Source of the DNA: Larimichthys crocea
Lineage: Eukaryota; Chordata; Actinopteri; Sciaenidae
Reading direction: 5' to 3'
Assembly (NCBI RefSeq): GCF_000972845.2
Contig: NC_040017.1
Span: 24,761,606 to 24,825,605 of the forward strand
Length of the DNA: 64,000 bases
The notes under the pieces are model-generated. The model did no database searches. It had not been told where the DNA came from and was given only the letters and a program-made list of their open reading frames with translations. Within the stretch, counting starts at the first letter, position 1. Every line of letters starts with the position of its first letter. A program made the translations under genes and the position numbers. Below are positions 11,892 through 23,345 of the stretch, piece by piece.

Positions 11892-13500
11892 TGAACAAAG
11901 TGTCTGCTCAGGATTATAAACTAAACACATATGACCACAGTCAGGAGCTTAGCTGTTGGGCTGTGCATTGAATTGAAGAGTTTGCACACAAAGCAAAGCC
12001 CTCCCGATGAATCACAAACCGCATGCATGGCTTCTATTTAAGGGCTGGACACAGATAACGGAACGGCCGATGCCACTTTTAACCAGAGGCTGTTGGAAAC
12101 GGAACGGACAGCTGCACATTGAGACAAAACATCAAAAACACCAGCCACAGATGTACGCAATTAGCAACATGGTAGACATTTGGGGAGCAAAGGTCCATAA
12201 ACTCGCAACTTATTATGGTTGATCTAACATGGCTGGAGGGAAGCCTAAACTCAACAACATTAATGGGCTTTTAGCTTCGGTCGAAACATTCCACCGTCCA
12301 GAATTTAACGTCAGTGAAGGCTTACTTCCTCCTTAAATATTCCTTTCATTTCAGTTTCTGATGCTAAATCTTATTTCATTCAGAGCGTGCATGCATACAG
12401 TATGTGTGTATACGTGTGTGTTGGTGAATGCAAGTGAGAGTCACACAAATAGGCTCAACGTGTTTCCAATTGTTGGGAAATTCTAAGCTTCCTGTTTGTG
12501 TAAATATTTTCTTATTCTGTTTTCCAAGAGAGCGGGGTAGAATAATCAAGCCTGACCTCTCTGCCCTCCTGTTTCCTACCGATCACATGGATGAGGCTCG
12601 CCCTCTGCTCCGACACTGCTGAGACCAGAAGTACGAGCCTGTCGTGACCCGTCAACTGGATGGTGGGAGAAGTTAGTCGGGAATGGATGGATTCTCCAAA
12701 GGTCATGAGCAACAGCCATTGATACCAATGGGTAACAGCTGTGGCACCAGTTTAAGCTCAGCATGGTCGACGTTTAAAACTCCATGCAAAGACAAAAATA
12801 CCTTTTGCGGTCTTTCAGATATCAGTCTGAGTGCTAATATCTCTGATTAACAACCGTTATTTCACAGTTTGATGTGGTATATGAGTTATAAAACTTCTGA
12901 AAGAATAAAAAAAAATGACCATAAGTCAGTTGTAAAACTAAATTCTCACAGACTTGTAGGATTCTTTCAGATATAGCTGTCTGCACCTTATAAAAATATT
13001 ATATGATGAATCCTTCGGCCCGGCTTTCTTCTTTGCTTTTTGGTATGATGCTCGTAAAATTTCAGTACCCATTGCATCACCTGAATTTCATGTTACCAAA
13101 GGTACTGACAGTTTGATTTCTCTCCAAAAAGAAATAAATGGCTCTGAGCTCTGGATTTCGGCTTTTGGTTACTCGAAACGGTCGTGATCATAATCCTGCA
13201 CTAATCTGTGCCCTGAAGTTAAGATAAATAAAGATAATATTGGTTTAATTTGGGTCCAAATTTTTTAGTCAGTAACACATCAAGAAATTTACAGTTTATG
13301 GTGAATTTATACAAAAACTACGAGTGACTGATATGTTGGAGAACACTTTAGCCAGAGTTGGTTCATGTTATATTTTTATTAGTGGTTAGAGGAGGTCTGT
13401 TTAAAACCTGTGTGATTCTCTCACACTTCTTTTTTAAAGGTACGTTAAAGGTAGATCTTCACAATTTATACACCTCGAGAACAATATCATTAGTACACAC

Positions 13501-14160
13501 TTCTTTTACAAAATGAATAAGATCCAAGTTGTTATAAACTGGAATTGTACAACACTGTGATCTGCAACCTGCTCTTCAAACTCCTCCTCACATTCCCTCC
13601 TCTCACTTGCCTCCCTCTGTATGAGGCACCGATGTGTGAAGCAGCTCTCTGAGGAAAGGCTAAACAAACAGGCTGGCCAAGGCACAAAGAGTCCGCCACT
13701 CAGAGACATGTGGCAGCAAAACCCTCTCAATCCACGTCCCCACCTCCTCCACCCACCCCTCAAGCCACAACGGTGAACCCCTCACACTCCTACCGGAGCC
13801 ACACAAACAGTCCCACATACCCCGAGCTTGGAGCCAAGAGAAGGAAAGATGGAGGAGGAGGAGGGGGAGCAAATTCTGATTCCTATTCACTGAATGTCAC
13901 CACCTCACAAAGGGGACCGCATGACACTGCCACCAAATCAGAGTTAATGGACTCCTTTCTCAGTCCTGCGAACATGACAGGGGGCGTGTGTATGAGAGTA
14001 AGGGGGTGTGGGAGAAGAACGGGGGCTGGTGAAGTTGCCTGTTTGCCCCATTGAAGGGGCACATGGGCCAAATGAGCCTTGTGTGATATAGTGAGAGCAG
14101 ATTGGCGAGGTAAAGTGTGTTTTCCGCCTAATGGAAAGCTCCGTGTCTCATTCAACACTT
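13501..14160. promoter_or_regulatory. Candidate conserved non-coding cluster, left part
   Basis: This is a GC-balanced stretch with a proline-coding-like CACC run (13739-13770) and a purine-rich GGAGGA run (13850-13870). A well-mixed segment at 14040-14160 has CCAAATGAGCC and CGCCTAATGG motifs. ORFs on both strands overlap, which argues for composition and not coding. Confidence 0.35.
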
Positions 14161-15010
14161 ATTTGTTTTAGGCGCTCTATAATTCAGAGGATATTCTGAA
14201 CTCTCTCTAAATTGTTCAAAAAAAAAAAAAAAGGTGAATGTTAATCATGGTTTGTTTGACTGTTCTGTCACGACACTTTCAGCACAGCTGATTTGTGTGT
14301 AAGAAGCAAAACAACATAACATCAATCACAGGCCACTTTAAAAGTAAGTAGAGCGCTACACAAACCGTGTTAGCGCCTAGGCAATCCATCAAACTCCTAG
14401 AGTGAAGGTACGGGGAACACCATCCATGGGGCTTGTGGGGCGATTGTCGATTTGCATGTGAACACTTATTTGACAATGAGGAGCCAGACTGGGGGACAGC
14501 AATTTCGGAGCCGTTTGTTATCTTCCCTACAGAGCAGAACCTAATACAAGTAACCCCTCCCACCCGACAACCTCGCACCCCGTCCTGCAGTCAAAGAGCG
14601 CGCCGCGGAGGCCGGGGCAGAGATGAGTGAAGATGGCATTGGTGTCGCTTGGCAGGCATTCATAACCACCGCTCCCCCCGCCATCCACTGCGCAGGGGAG
14701 ATGCGGAGAGACAGAGGCCGAGAGACACAGAGCCCCAGGTACCGACCTCATTAGCAGATAAAAGCAACCTTTCCCTGCGACCCCTGACCCCGGAGGTTGC
14801 CATGGAGCCTTCCAGTCGAGGCATAGATGGAGCATGCTGGGATTGTTCCCAGCAGGGTAGAGTGAATATGGGCCGCTGTGAGAATTATTAAGACCCACCG
14901 CCCCCTCCTCTCGCTCATACACAAATCCATATTCGTCCATTTCATGCTCTTCTGAACTCACTTTCGCGAAGTTTTCGCCGGAGCTCATGCGCTAACATCC
15001 TGCTTTGTTT
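14161..15010. promoter_or_regulatory. Candidate conserved non-coding cluster, right part
   Basis: The block is dense and repeat-free, with CpG-rich patches (about 14590-14640). A motif at 14832-14846 reads GCATGCTGGGATTGT on the plus strand, close to the ZNF143/THAP11 (SBS) site known from promoters. At 14962-14988 the minus strand reads ATG, eight further codons, then a GTGAGT donor. It may be an enhancer or a small minus-strand promoter; conservation cannot be tested here. Confidence 0.4.
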
Positions 15011-16735
15011 CTGTTCAGTCGTCCTAATACCAGTCAAACGGTTAAGCTCATTACATCCCCGAGTTCACCTTTGATGTGCAGGGAGGAAAACGTGTGATAG
15101 TTTACACAAAGACGAAATTAAACCACCGCACAGCTTTTTTCTCGGCTTGTTTCTTCTCAGCGAAGCTGCCATGTATGGTGTTTGTTTTCACACTTTACCG
15201 TCTTGCATCAGTGATGCTGTTTGTTCTCGCTCTGGAGGTGCAGAACTAGTTCACACTGACACTGTATTAAGTTTTGAACCTTGACAGGAGATTGTACATC
15301 TGCTGTGTGAGCCTCCGTATTGAAATCTGTCTACCTCTTATTTTGTTTATAAATCTGCATTTCTGGATTAGGTGAAATATTTATTAACACATCTGTTTAA
15401 CGTGGAACATCTTTAAGGATAGGACCACATTTTTTCTAAATTATCACTAATCATATGTGCTTTTTCTCTTATTATCGCTCTACAAACAAAAGTTGTTATT
15501 AATATACGCAGTACATAAAACAAATGAAGTCTCAGATGATGCTCTTAAAGGTAAAACCTATAAGAGAAATTGTATCAGTATGTTCCAGTGTGTGTTCATG
15601 TATGTATCTGTGTACGCATGCGTGTGTGCACGCGTGTGCATGTGTGGTTGTTGGAGAATAAGGGGGTGGGGGGGTGTGGGGGGGTTATATCTTGGTCATG
15701 CTGACTGAGTTTTATAAGCTGTGGCTAACCCCACTCCCCACAGCTGACTGAATATTAAATAAACAGAGCCAAGTGGACGAATTCAGCGGAGTGAGTGCTC
15801 AGGCTGGAGAAGCACTACTACACCAGCGCGGGGCCTCCCCCATGGGGCCCCCACATCAGCCTGTCTTATTCTTGGCAGCTGCAGTGGAGAGAGGCAGCCT
15901 ATGGGGTGGGTGGGGTGTGTTTTGGGGTTGTGTACAAGGGGGAGTCACCTAAAGAGAGAGGGGGGGGGGGGGATGGAAGGAAGTTGGAAGGAGTGAGGAA
16001 AGAGGGATGTGGGCAAAAGAAAACTGGGGGCTGGTGTTTGTTGCCGTGCAGCTGTGGGATGAAAATCACTACCAGCAGCAGAAGAAAACCGAGCGTAGCG
16101 TCGTCGCTGGCTAATTTTTCTTGCGGTTTTGAGGAGAGCTGGTGAAATCTGTCCTCTGTCAGCCTGTCTGAGTGTGAAAGTAAGGCAGTGTGTCAGTGTC
16201 AGTGTCAGTCTGTCAGATATGAACAAACCTCCTGCCAGGAACGCCGCAGGCCTTCATGCTTAATTCCAAATTGCTTCTCATATCTAAGCTTTCCGAGAGA
16301 TTTCGGGACGCATCCTGAACAGACACGAGCGCGGAAACAAAAAACAAAAGACAGCACATCTGTTTTTCTACCTCCAGTTCTCATGATTATTTCAAATATA
16401 TTTTATGTCAAAAAAAACATGCTCTTGTTTTGATTTGACTGGAACATCGCTCCATGTAAGATATTTCTTTCTTTCTTTCCTTCTCAGACATAACATGAAA
16501 CGCATAAGTAATAACATTAACAATGGCTCTGTTAAAATCATTCCAAGTCATACACACATGTGATTTTCCTGCTATGAAGAGTCAAAAAGTCTAAAGTAAG
16601 CTTGGCTGAATTCCAATTTGCTGCTTCAGTTTCTGGGTCCCTGTATCGTGCATGCTGGCGTACTGTCACACATACGCTTACAAAGCCACTTAGCCATTGT
16701 TAATGTTATAATCACTGACAGTGTAAAGAATGGAA
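15011..16735. other. Intergenic DNA with G-rich runs
   Basis: No gene is supported. The stretch contains a TG/CG-alternating region (15585-15650), a G-rich block (15662-15684) and a 12-G run (15961-15972). A GC-balanced patch at 15780-15910 could be regulatory. Confidence 0.5.
15662..15684 (+). repeat. G-rich tract with quadruplex potential
   Basis: Three G runs of five to seven are separated by T and TGT. With runs split, four G-triplets with loops of 1-3 are available, enough for an intramolecular G-quadruplex in principle. Confidence 0.7.
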
Positions 16736-16739
16736 GCGT

Positions 16740-17165
16740 GTCCGTGACATCACCCATAGGTTTCTGAAGTCCAAAATATGTGGCACTGGCTACGTTTGTA
16801 GTCCTACCTCCTCTGAATCCAGACATGGATCAAGACATAGATCATCCATGGACCTAAGGCGGGCTGAGTAAGGTCCTGATTGCTCAAACAAGCCTCTATA
16901 ATGGCACCTGCCTGTCAATCAAAGTGGCCACACCATTAATCCTGCATAACTTTAAGCCTTAATATAATGTGAACAGGTGAGTTGTATATAAATTCACCCT
17001 CAGTACAGTTGTCATGATTAGCTATACAGACCAAAACTGTTTTTTGTACCAGGCTGTAAACATGACTGACATTTTAACATGGGGACTTATGGAGACGGAC
17101 TCGTTCTGTAGCCAGCCTCAAGTGGACGTTTGAGAAACTGCAGTTGGCTTCATTTCCCAGCCAAG
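16740..17165 (+). mobile_element. Dispersed fish repeat (non-autonomous element)
   Basis: The stretch begins near GTGACATCACCCATAGG and contains AATCAAAGTGGCCACACC, GCATAACTTTAAGCCTTAAT, AACAGGTGAGTTGTATA, TTTTTTGTACCAGGCTGTAA and CAGCCTCAAGTGGACG. It ends near GGCTTCATTTCCCAG. I recognise this order of blocks from a high-copy interspersed repeat of spiny-rayed fish. It has no ORF. The family name is not recalled, and the limits are approximate. Confidence 0.7.
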
Positions 17166-18890
17166 AAGGTTACAGCTTAGTAATAACACATGTCAGCTGT
17201 TTCTTTTACAGCAGACATTATGTTTCAGTCAAGCTGCCGTAGGTGTTAAAATGGCCTCAGGTGCAGATTTACGTTTGCCTTATGTATTTTTGGCTTCAGT
17301 CACAAGTCTCAACCACAGAAATGTCGTGTCACGTGTTCATAGTTAGAAAACACCAGATCTCTGCCACATGTAAACATATTATGGAAAAGGTCATATAACT
17401 GGTACTCCCTGAGCTGCAGCATGAACACAACCAGTCACATCCTTGTACATACGATACACACCGCCCCGTCTGGAACCCCCCTGCACACCCCGCTTCCCAA
17501 ACATCACTGTCTCACACACTCTTGAGAGTTTCCTGTTTGTTTGTTTTTATCTCGCAGTTAAAAGATCTGTGGCTCAACCCCAGATTACCCCTCCACCACC
17601 ATCATCATTACACACACACACACACACCCTGTTCGTTCTGTCCATACACACACACACACACTGTACTCAGTACATCCTTTAGTAACCCAAAACCGACCAT
17701 TTCCAGACCGTGAGTTCAGCCATTCCAGACAAGTGAATAAAAAGCATTTGATATCAAGCTCCTGCTTGATTTATAAGGCGCTCCTACATGAACGCTATCG
17801 AGTCACAGCGAGCATCTGGGCAGGTCATGGGAGCCTTTTTCTGGATGGAGCGAATCCGTAGGGCTCCAGCCTCCCACACCCTACTCTATAAACACAGCTG
17901 TCAGTCTCGTGTCTCCTGTCATTGCCAGCTCATGTGTTTTATTCTCTCCTCTTTCACATAATTCGAGCTTTAGGGCTGAGCAGGCAGACAGCTCCCTGTC
18001 AGCATCCACCTCTGTTGTTGGTTGTACGTGGAGGAGTTTTGCTTACTTGCTGACTGAACTGATTATGTAGCAAAGAAATATATATGGAATGCTTCCTCGT
18101 GTTTACAGAGCAATCTTCTCCTGGAACGTAAACGCTGCTGCAAAACACCGGCCGTCTCTAATGACTCACACCAAAAACCAGCGAAGCACATAGTGAGAGT
18201 TCAGCTAATTGAAGCCAGCGTCTGTGTTTTTTGATGAATTGTTGTCCTCTTCGTATCCCTCCCTAAGCGTCCTCCCACACTCTGCCTTAGACCTCCCACA
18301 GAACATTACAAATGTACATTCACGTGCACTTGCAGACACACACATACTCAGCAGGGCAGGTAGGGGCTTTCGTCAAGGAAATGGCGTTTCATCTTGACCC
18401 CAGGAAAGCAAAGGCACGAGTGCAGCTCATTAGTTTTCAATGGGTGAATGGAAAAGGAAACATAAAGATTGAGAGTGATAGAGACCGAGCGACGGAGCTG
18501 GTACATGCAGGAGAAACAGTGCTTGCTAGAAACTCTCTTTGGACTCCCTTCTGCTTCCCTCTCTTGCAGCCCCACGCAGGTCGGCGTTCCCCCTCTCGCT
18601 CTCCTTGTGTGGTCCAGAGCTCCGAGTCATTCCCAAACAATCGGCATTAATCCAGGGAGCGAGGGGCCTGGAGCACAGCGCTGCCAGAGCACCCTGGCCT
18701 GTACTGACGCACGCTACACTACACTCACTGTACACACACACAGACACACTAATAGACTCATGCAGCCTTTAATCAGGCTTGGTAGTGTGTTGTATTGTAT
18801 AATATGATACAGCAGACTCTGACAGGATGAACAACATCACACGGTACACCATCGCAGACATCGTAAACGTGCCAGACGTGATCAGACTGA
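17166..18890. other. Intergenic DNA with CA microsatellites
   Basis: No gene is supported. CA repeats lie at 17611-17627 and 17645-17661. GC-balanced patches at 17755-17950 and 18370-18700 have enhancer-like texture (CAGCTCATTAG at 18423 and similar) but are weaker candidates than those further right. Confidence 0.5.
17611..17661. repeat. Two CA microsatellites
   Basis: Two CA runs, each of about 17 bp, are separated by a 17-bp unique spacer. They are ordinary simple sequence. Confidence 0.9.
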
Positions 18891-18894
18891 GGTT

Positions 18895-19085
18895 TAGCCA
18901 GAGTGGAGAACTGGTTTGTTTTTAAGTCTTTCGGGGCTTAAGTTGAAGTCAAATTTCAGGTCTGTGTTAGCTAATTGCAAGTCAAGATGCAGGTCTTTGG
19001 AGTAGAAGTGTGAGATACCAATTGTTTCATTCAGTTCAAGGATTTGTAGTTTAGTTAGTTCACTTCTTTTTCAAAGCTAAGCAGT
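18895..19085 (+). repeat. AAGTC-motif dispersed repeat, copy A
   Basis: The stretch is rich in AAGTC/AGGTC words (TTAAGTCTTTC, GAAGTCAAATTTCAGGTC, ATTGCAAGTCAAG) and ends in TTCTTTTTCAAAG. Similar words in similar order recur at 33055-33255. Repeated caagtctcaagtc-type sequence is a recognised component of fish dispersed repeats. The copy is degenerate. Confidence 0.5.
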
Positions 19086-19106
19086 GGCATCATCGATGCT
19101 CTACAG

Positions 19107-19473
19107 CAGCGGGGCTTTTTTTGTGCCATGGACCGGTTTCATGTAAGACAATATTTTCACAGACCGATACGATCAAAAATAAATAAAAAACTAATATAAA
19201 GTCAGCATAAAAAATACAACTCACATCAGGCTGAATTAGTGGGAGCCCTGAGCTGAATTTCTCTGCATTGACCTGGTCTAATCGAGGAGTAACGGGAGAC
19301 ACTGACAGTGTTCCTCATGTTTGTTTTTTACTTTTGCTAGCTTGTGGATTTAATTCTTGTGGTAAGGTGACAGATGTATCCGGTCATTTTTCAAAATAAA
19401 ACATGTGTGGCCTGGTTGCAAATGACCAACAGACTGGTTCCAGTTTGCGGCCCGGTGGTTGGGGACCGCGTTG
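19107..19473. mobile_element. Non-autonomous hAT-like DNA transposon remnant
   Basis: The left end starts CAGCGGGGC and continues with GTGCCATGGACCGGTTTC and AGACAATATTTTCACAGACC. The right end is TTTGCGGCCCGGTGGTTGG followed by GGACCGCG. Read inward from the right this gives CGCGGTCCCCAACCACCGGG, the typical end of hAT elements common in vertebrates. No transposase survives, and no clean 8-bp target duplication is seen at these limits, so the ends are degenerate. Confidence 0.75.
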
Positions 19474-19779
19474 TTCCTGGTTGACATATTTATGTGCACA
19501 CAGCTTTAATGTGCAATGACAGATTATTACACTGACATTTCGGGTGTACTCATTCTTGGTTTTACTTCAAAATAAAGTGGTTTTAAATCCAGCTTGTTTC
19601 GTACATCAGCAGTATTTTATTCAGTCAACACCTCTGTTATTTACAGGTGCACTAAACCGGCTTCCTTTCATGGATCATCTTTTTCTATTCCGCACCTCAA
19701 TTTTGGCACTTTGCATCAAGCCAAGGGTTTTAAGGTTGGTTGTGCATTCAGCCTCCGTGAAGGGCTCACATTCACCAGA

Positions 19780-20540
19780 ACCTGCACCACTCCCAACCCA
19801 GCCCACCCCCTCCCTCCCTTATATTCAGGCCCAGGCATCTGGGATTAGCCAGCATCGTGTGCTGTTGCCTGGAATGTATATTCCTGGCAGTGCTCAGGGT
19901 AAATTGCTGTAATCAGCCATTACTCTAATTCAGTCATTTACCTGACTTTACACATTCATCACTTTCATATAATTCTAGGCACACAGATGATGAATTGGAG
20001 TGTTTGTCCGCTCCCCCCAACCCCTCTCCACTGTAACAGCCCAGAAAACATGCCTCACCAGGGGACCGAACTGGACTCCCCCTCCAGCCTCTTACAGCCT
20101 AATCACCAGCTCTGACCAGCCATTAGTCAGCCAGTTCAGACACCCTGACACCACGTCCGGTACCCCAACCCCACCCCACCTTGCTCCCCAGTACACAGGC
20201 CAGAAGGCGGGTGAGCTGCTTGGAGGTTGGCTCAATGGAGTTACGGCGGGGAACCAGGTCACTAGTTCCCTTATGGCCATTACTGTAATTATAGTTGGCA
20301 TTGTTAATTGTTTTTTGTTGGGCCTAATGAGGTTGGGGAGGGAGGGGGCTGGTGCAATGCAATTAGGGAGCTCGAAGGAGGCGGTGGGAGGCGAGGGAGT
20401 TTTGGGTGGGACAGAGAGTGAGCGGGAGGAGGGAGCAGGCAATGGAGTGCGGGATTGAATTGTCAGTCCAGGTTATGATTAGGAGGCGCAGATGCGGCCA
20501 TGTGAGAAATGAATTTCATGCCTGTTGATTCTGCGATTTC
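19780..20540. promoter_or_regulatory. Strong candidate developmental enhancer / conserved non-coding element
   Basis: This repeat-free island is packed with homeodomain cores: GCTGTAATCAGCCATTAC (about 19906), CAGCCATTAGTCAGCC (20117), a TGTAATTATAG stretch (20284), CATTGTTAATTG (20299-20310, a SOX-like CATTGT joined to TAATTG), GCCTAATGAGG (20322) and GCAATTAGGG (20359). Opposing ORFs overlap and look non-coding. It is the best enhancer-like block of the window by texture; conservation is untested. Confidence 0.45.
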
Positions 20541-23099
20541 TCCCGGAATGTCGGGGTTTCTCTGCAAAGAGACAGAGAGAGATGGAGCTCCTCAGACGGA
20601 GGTCCATCTCTCTTTACTCTGACGCAGAGAGAGATGGAGGGATGAAAGGCTGAGGAGGAGAAGGGCGTAAACAACAACTCATCATATGGAAGAACTTTTG
20701 CTTTAATCCTCTCCACGAATGTCTTGTGACCGTTAGAAGTGGCTACAAAGCGTGCACAAAAAATACCTAAATTCTTTATGATTACAACTCATTTTAAGGT
20801 ATTTTAACATTTAATTGATGTGTCTTTGAGTCGTTTAATATATTAAACATTGACTATATTTTGCAGTCAAACGTGTGATGTCCTTAAGAAGTTGAGAAAA
20901 AGCTGAGAAAAAGCTGTTTCATATTCATGGGATCATGTGACAATTAATCAAGAAACGTCAGATAGATTTTCCCTGTTGTTCTCACAGGGATGCCTCGGTT
21001 TGAGTCTGAAGAAAAGGCTTAAAAGCATCATGTATCCCTCACTGTGGGAACATAGCAGCCCTATGTACACTTCTCTCCCTTTTGACTCCTTATGTGCGCA
21101 CATGTTTTCCATTTCTATTTGGAGTGTCAGCGAAATGTGTGACACAAGGCGAGAGAAGGGTGTCTGGGGTAGGGTGTATGTGTGGAGATGGACTGCCAGG
21201 CACTGTTTACTCTGGCTAACACCAGTTGTGGATACCAACCTGTAGCCAACTGCCATCTCACCAGCAGCTTCCCGCCCTCCGTTACTCTCCCACCCTGCCC
21301 AAGTCTCGCAGGCCAAGGTTGGACGTCCACTGCAGGATTTCTTGGACCAAGCCGCGAAGATGCTGGCCAAGTGGACTCCTCGTCATGAGAATCTAACCTT
21401 CAAGGTTAGGTTTATTTGCCCTAGAAGTGAGCAATTGCTGTTTTTCAGAATGAACTGAACACCAAACAAAAACCATCCAAATGAGGGATCCATCACGGTT
21501 CAGTGAAAGCAATTAAGACAGTTACAGTTCTTCCTAATTACATTGGATTTCCCATTATAGCACAGTGGTGTTGGAATAAATGATGCTTGTAATTATTTGT
21601 TCTGACCGGAGGAACCAGAGCGTAGAGGCTGGAATTAAGAATGAAGGGTGAGAGCGCTTAGGGTGAACTTACTGACATGATTTTCCTTGTCTCAGCCTTT
21701 TTTTGTTTTTGTTTTTCCAGCAGCTCCTCTCTGCTGCAGACCAAAACAACAAATCAAAAGCTGACAACTGAGCCAGCAATGTACTCCACAGAACTGTTGT
21801 CAAAGTGTGGTAGCCTAGGATGAAATAAAACCAACAACATAAAAAATACTGTTTGTTAGATGCACCGAAAGATAATATTCTACATAAGTTAAGCTGGAGG
21901 GGGATTTCCACTAGCCGCACAGAGGACCTTGCAGCCTAAAAGTAGTGACTTTAAAGTATGGAACAGTTTGATATAGTCTAGATGTTTTTATTCATCATTT
22001 GAGTGGAAATTTTCACCAACCCTCTGTTGCTTAGTCTTGGTCCAGTCAGTCAGAGGGTGGTGAGAGTCTGAGCGTCGGGTTCCTGAGCAGTGAGGTAGTG
22101 CACATGCTGTAATGAGGGTGTCACAGTGAGTAGCGCTGTGTCTGTCCATTGGGGACATCGCATCATGGAAAACAGAGCACAGAGCTCAGCCTGTAAGGGG
22201 ACTGGACATTGCGTGAAGTTTTTCAGCAGCCTTTGGCCGGAAATGAGTCAACGTACTCTCGAAAGAAAGCGTTTGTCGCACCCTCGGCCCTGTCTGCACC
22301 TCTCGGTGTGTGGAGAACGCACAGGTGCTGGTTACAGTTTGTGTGTGTACATGTGTTCATCTGAACATGCGGCTGTGCACAGAGCCCTGTTTGTACCTCT
22401 CCTGCTGGGTTTGTTAATGAAGGAGTCTAATTGGATTTTTTTGGGGGTTGGTGCTCAGTAGAAGGCGGGGCCCGGGAGCTGAACCCCCTGACGAGAGGGG
22501 AGATGAGGGGGACAAACCTGAGGGCTGGATTACCATGGTGCCCTTTTCTCTATTGCTCTGTCTTCCCAAGGTAGGGGATTATTGTCTGTATGAGCAGGGA
22601 GGCTGGTGAGAGAGCATTTCATGAGTTCAGCTTGTTAGGATAAAGGGCAGGTCATGCCAGGCTACACAAATTCAGCTTTGAACACGGATGTTAAAGGGAT
22701 AATCTAGTGTAGGTCACCTGTTGCTATTAAAACCACAACATCCATTGAAGTCTTTGCATGCTCATAAATTTAACAAATTCGATTTTTATGACGTGAAACT
22801 TATGAAACACTTTTTACTTGGCTAGCTCATTGGCTGAGTTGTTTGCTGCCGTGTCCCTTTCCTGTTCAATGAACTGACTGAATAAAAAAAATGGGAGGTT
22901 GAGCCTCCCAGATATGCCACAACAATGGTAAAGAGAAGAGGGAGGTTCTGCAGGTTTTTCTTCCACCAACAAAAGCAGTGAAACAGAGGGAGACGTGGAG
23001 CGAGGGTGAATACAGGTTCGCCATCCCTCTCACTCCTTCCCACCCTCCCTCGTTCCCTCTCCCTCCGCTGGCCTATTGTCCTCTGTCTTTCGACCTCCC
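20541..23099. other. Intergenic DNA, mixed composition
   Basis: No gene is supported. Three copies of AGAGAGATGGA lie at 20576-20640, the middle one inverted. A GC-balanced patch at about 22000-22640 may be regulatory. A pyrimidine-rich run occupies 23018-23100. Confidence 0.5.
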
Positions 23100-23345
23100 T
23101 ATCTTCCGGCTGGGACTGGAGTAGTTCCCGATGGCCGCAAACAGGATTAGGAGCACCCACGGCTTCGGTCATTCTCTGTGGATTTGGGAGTGTTACTGCA
23201 GCTTGGCTGAGCTATGGTGCTTTAATTACCCCACCACCAGGGGGCCTCAGAGCGGCCTGGCGGGTAGCAAGCGGGGTGCGAGGGGAAAGCTTCTATCTTT
23301 ACACGGGAATAATCCCTGAGCCCCTCTCATCAGGTCAACTTGTAC
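23100..23345. promoter_or_regulatory. Candidate regulatory element with CTCF-like site
   Basis: A GC-balanced island carries CCACCACCAGGGGGCCTCAG at 23231-23250, close to the CTCF core (CCACnAGGGGGC), directly after GTGCTTTAATTACC. It could be an insulator or chromatin-loop anchor within the gene desert. Motif strength was judged by eye. Confidence 0.4.

Larger units (their letters stand above)
10246..13500. other. AT-rich intergenic DNA
   Basis: No gene is supported. The stretch holds an ATTAT microsatellite (11731-11771), a 44-bp tandem duplication (11804-11891) and otherwise unremarkable AT-rich sequence. ORFs here are short, lack codon bias and do not resemble known proteins. Confidence 0.6.

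Noticed and set aside
13710..14054. 114-codon plus-strand frame, Pro/Ser-rich then Gly-rich
   Set aside because: It starts at a non-ATG codon, has no domain, and overlaps equally long minus-strand frames; the region looks like non-coding regulatory DNA.
14527..14988. 153-codon minus-strand frame starting MSSGENFAK
   Set aside because: As a continuous CDS it is unconvincing. A GTGAGT donor after nine codons would end the coding part, so only the small exon idea is kept as a finding.
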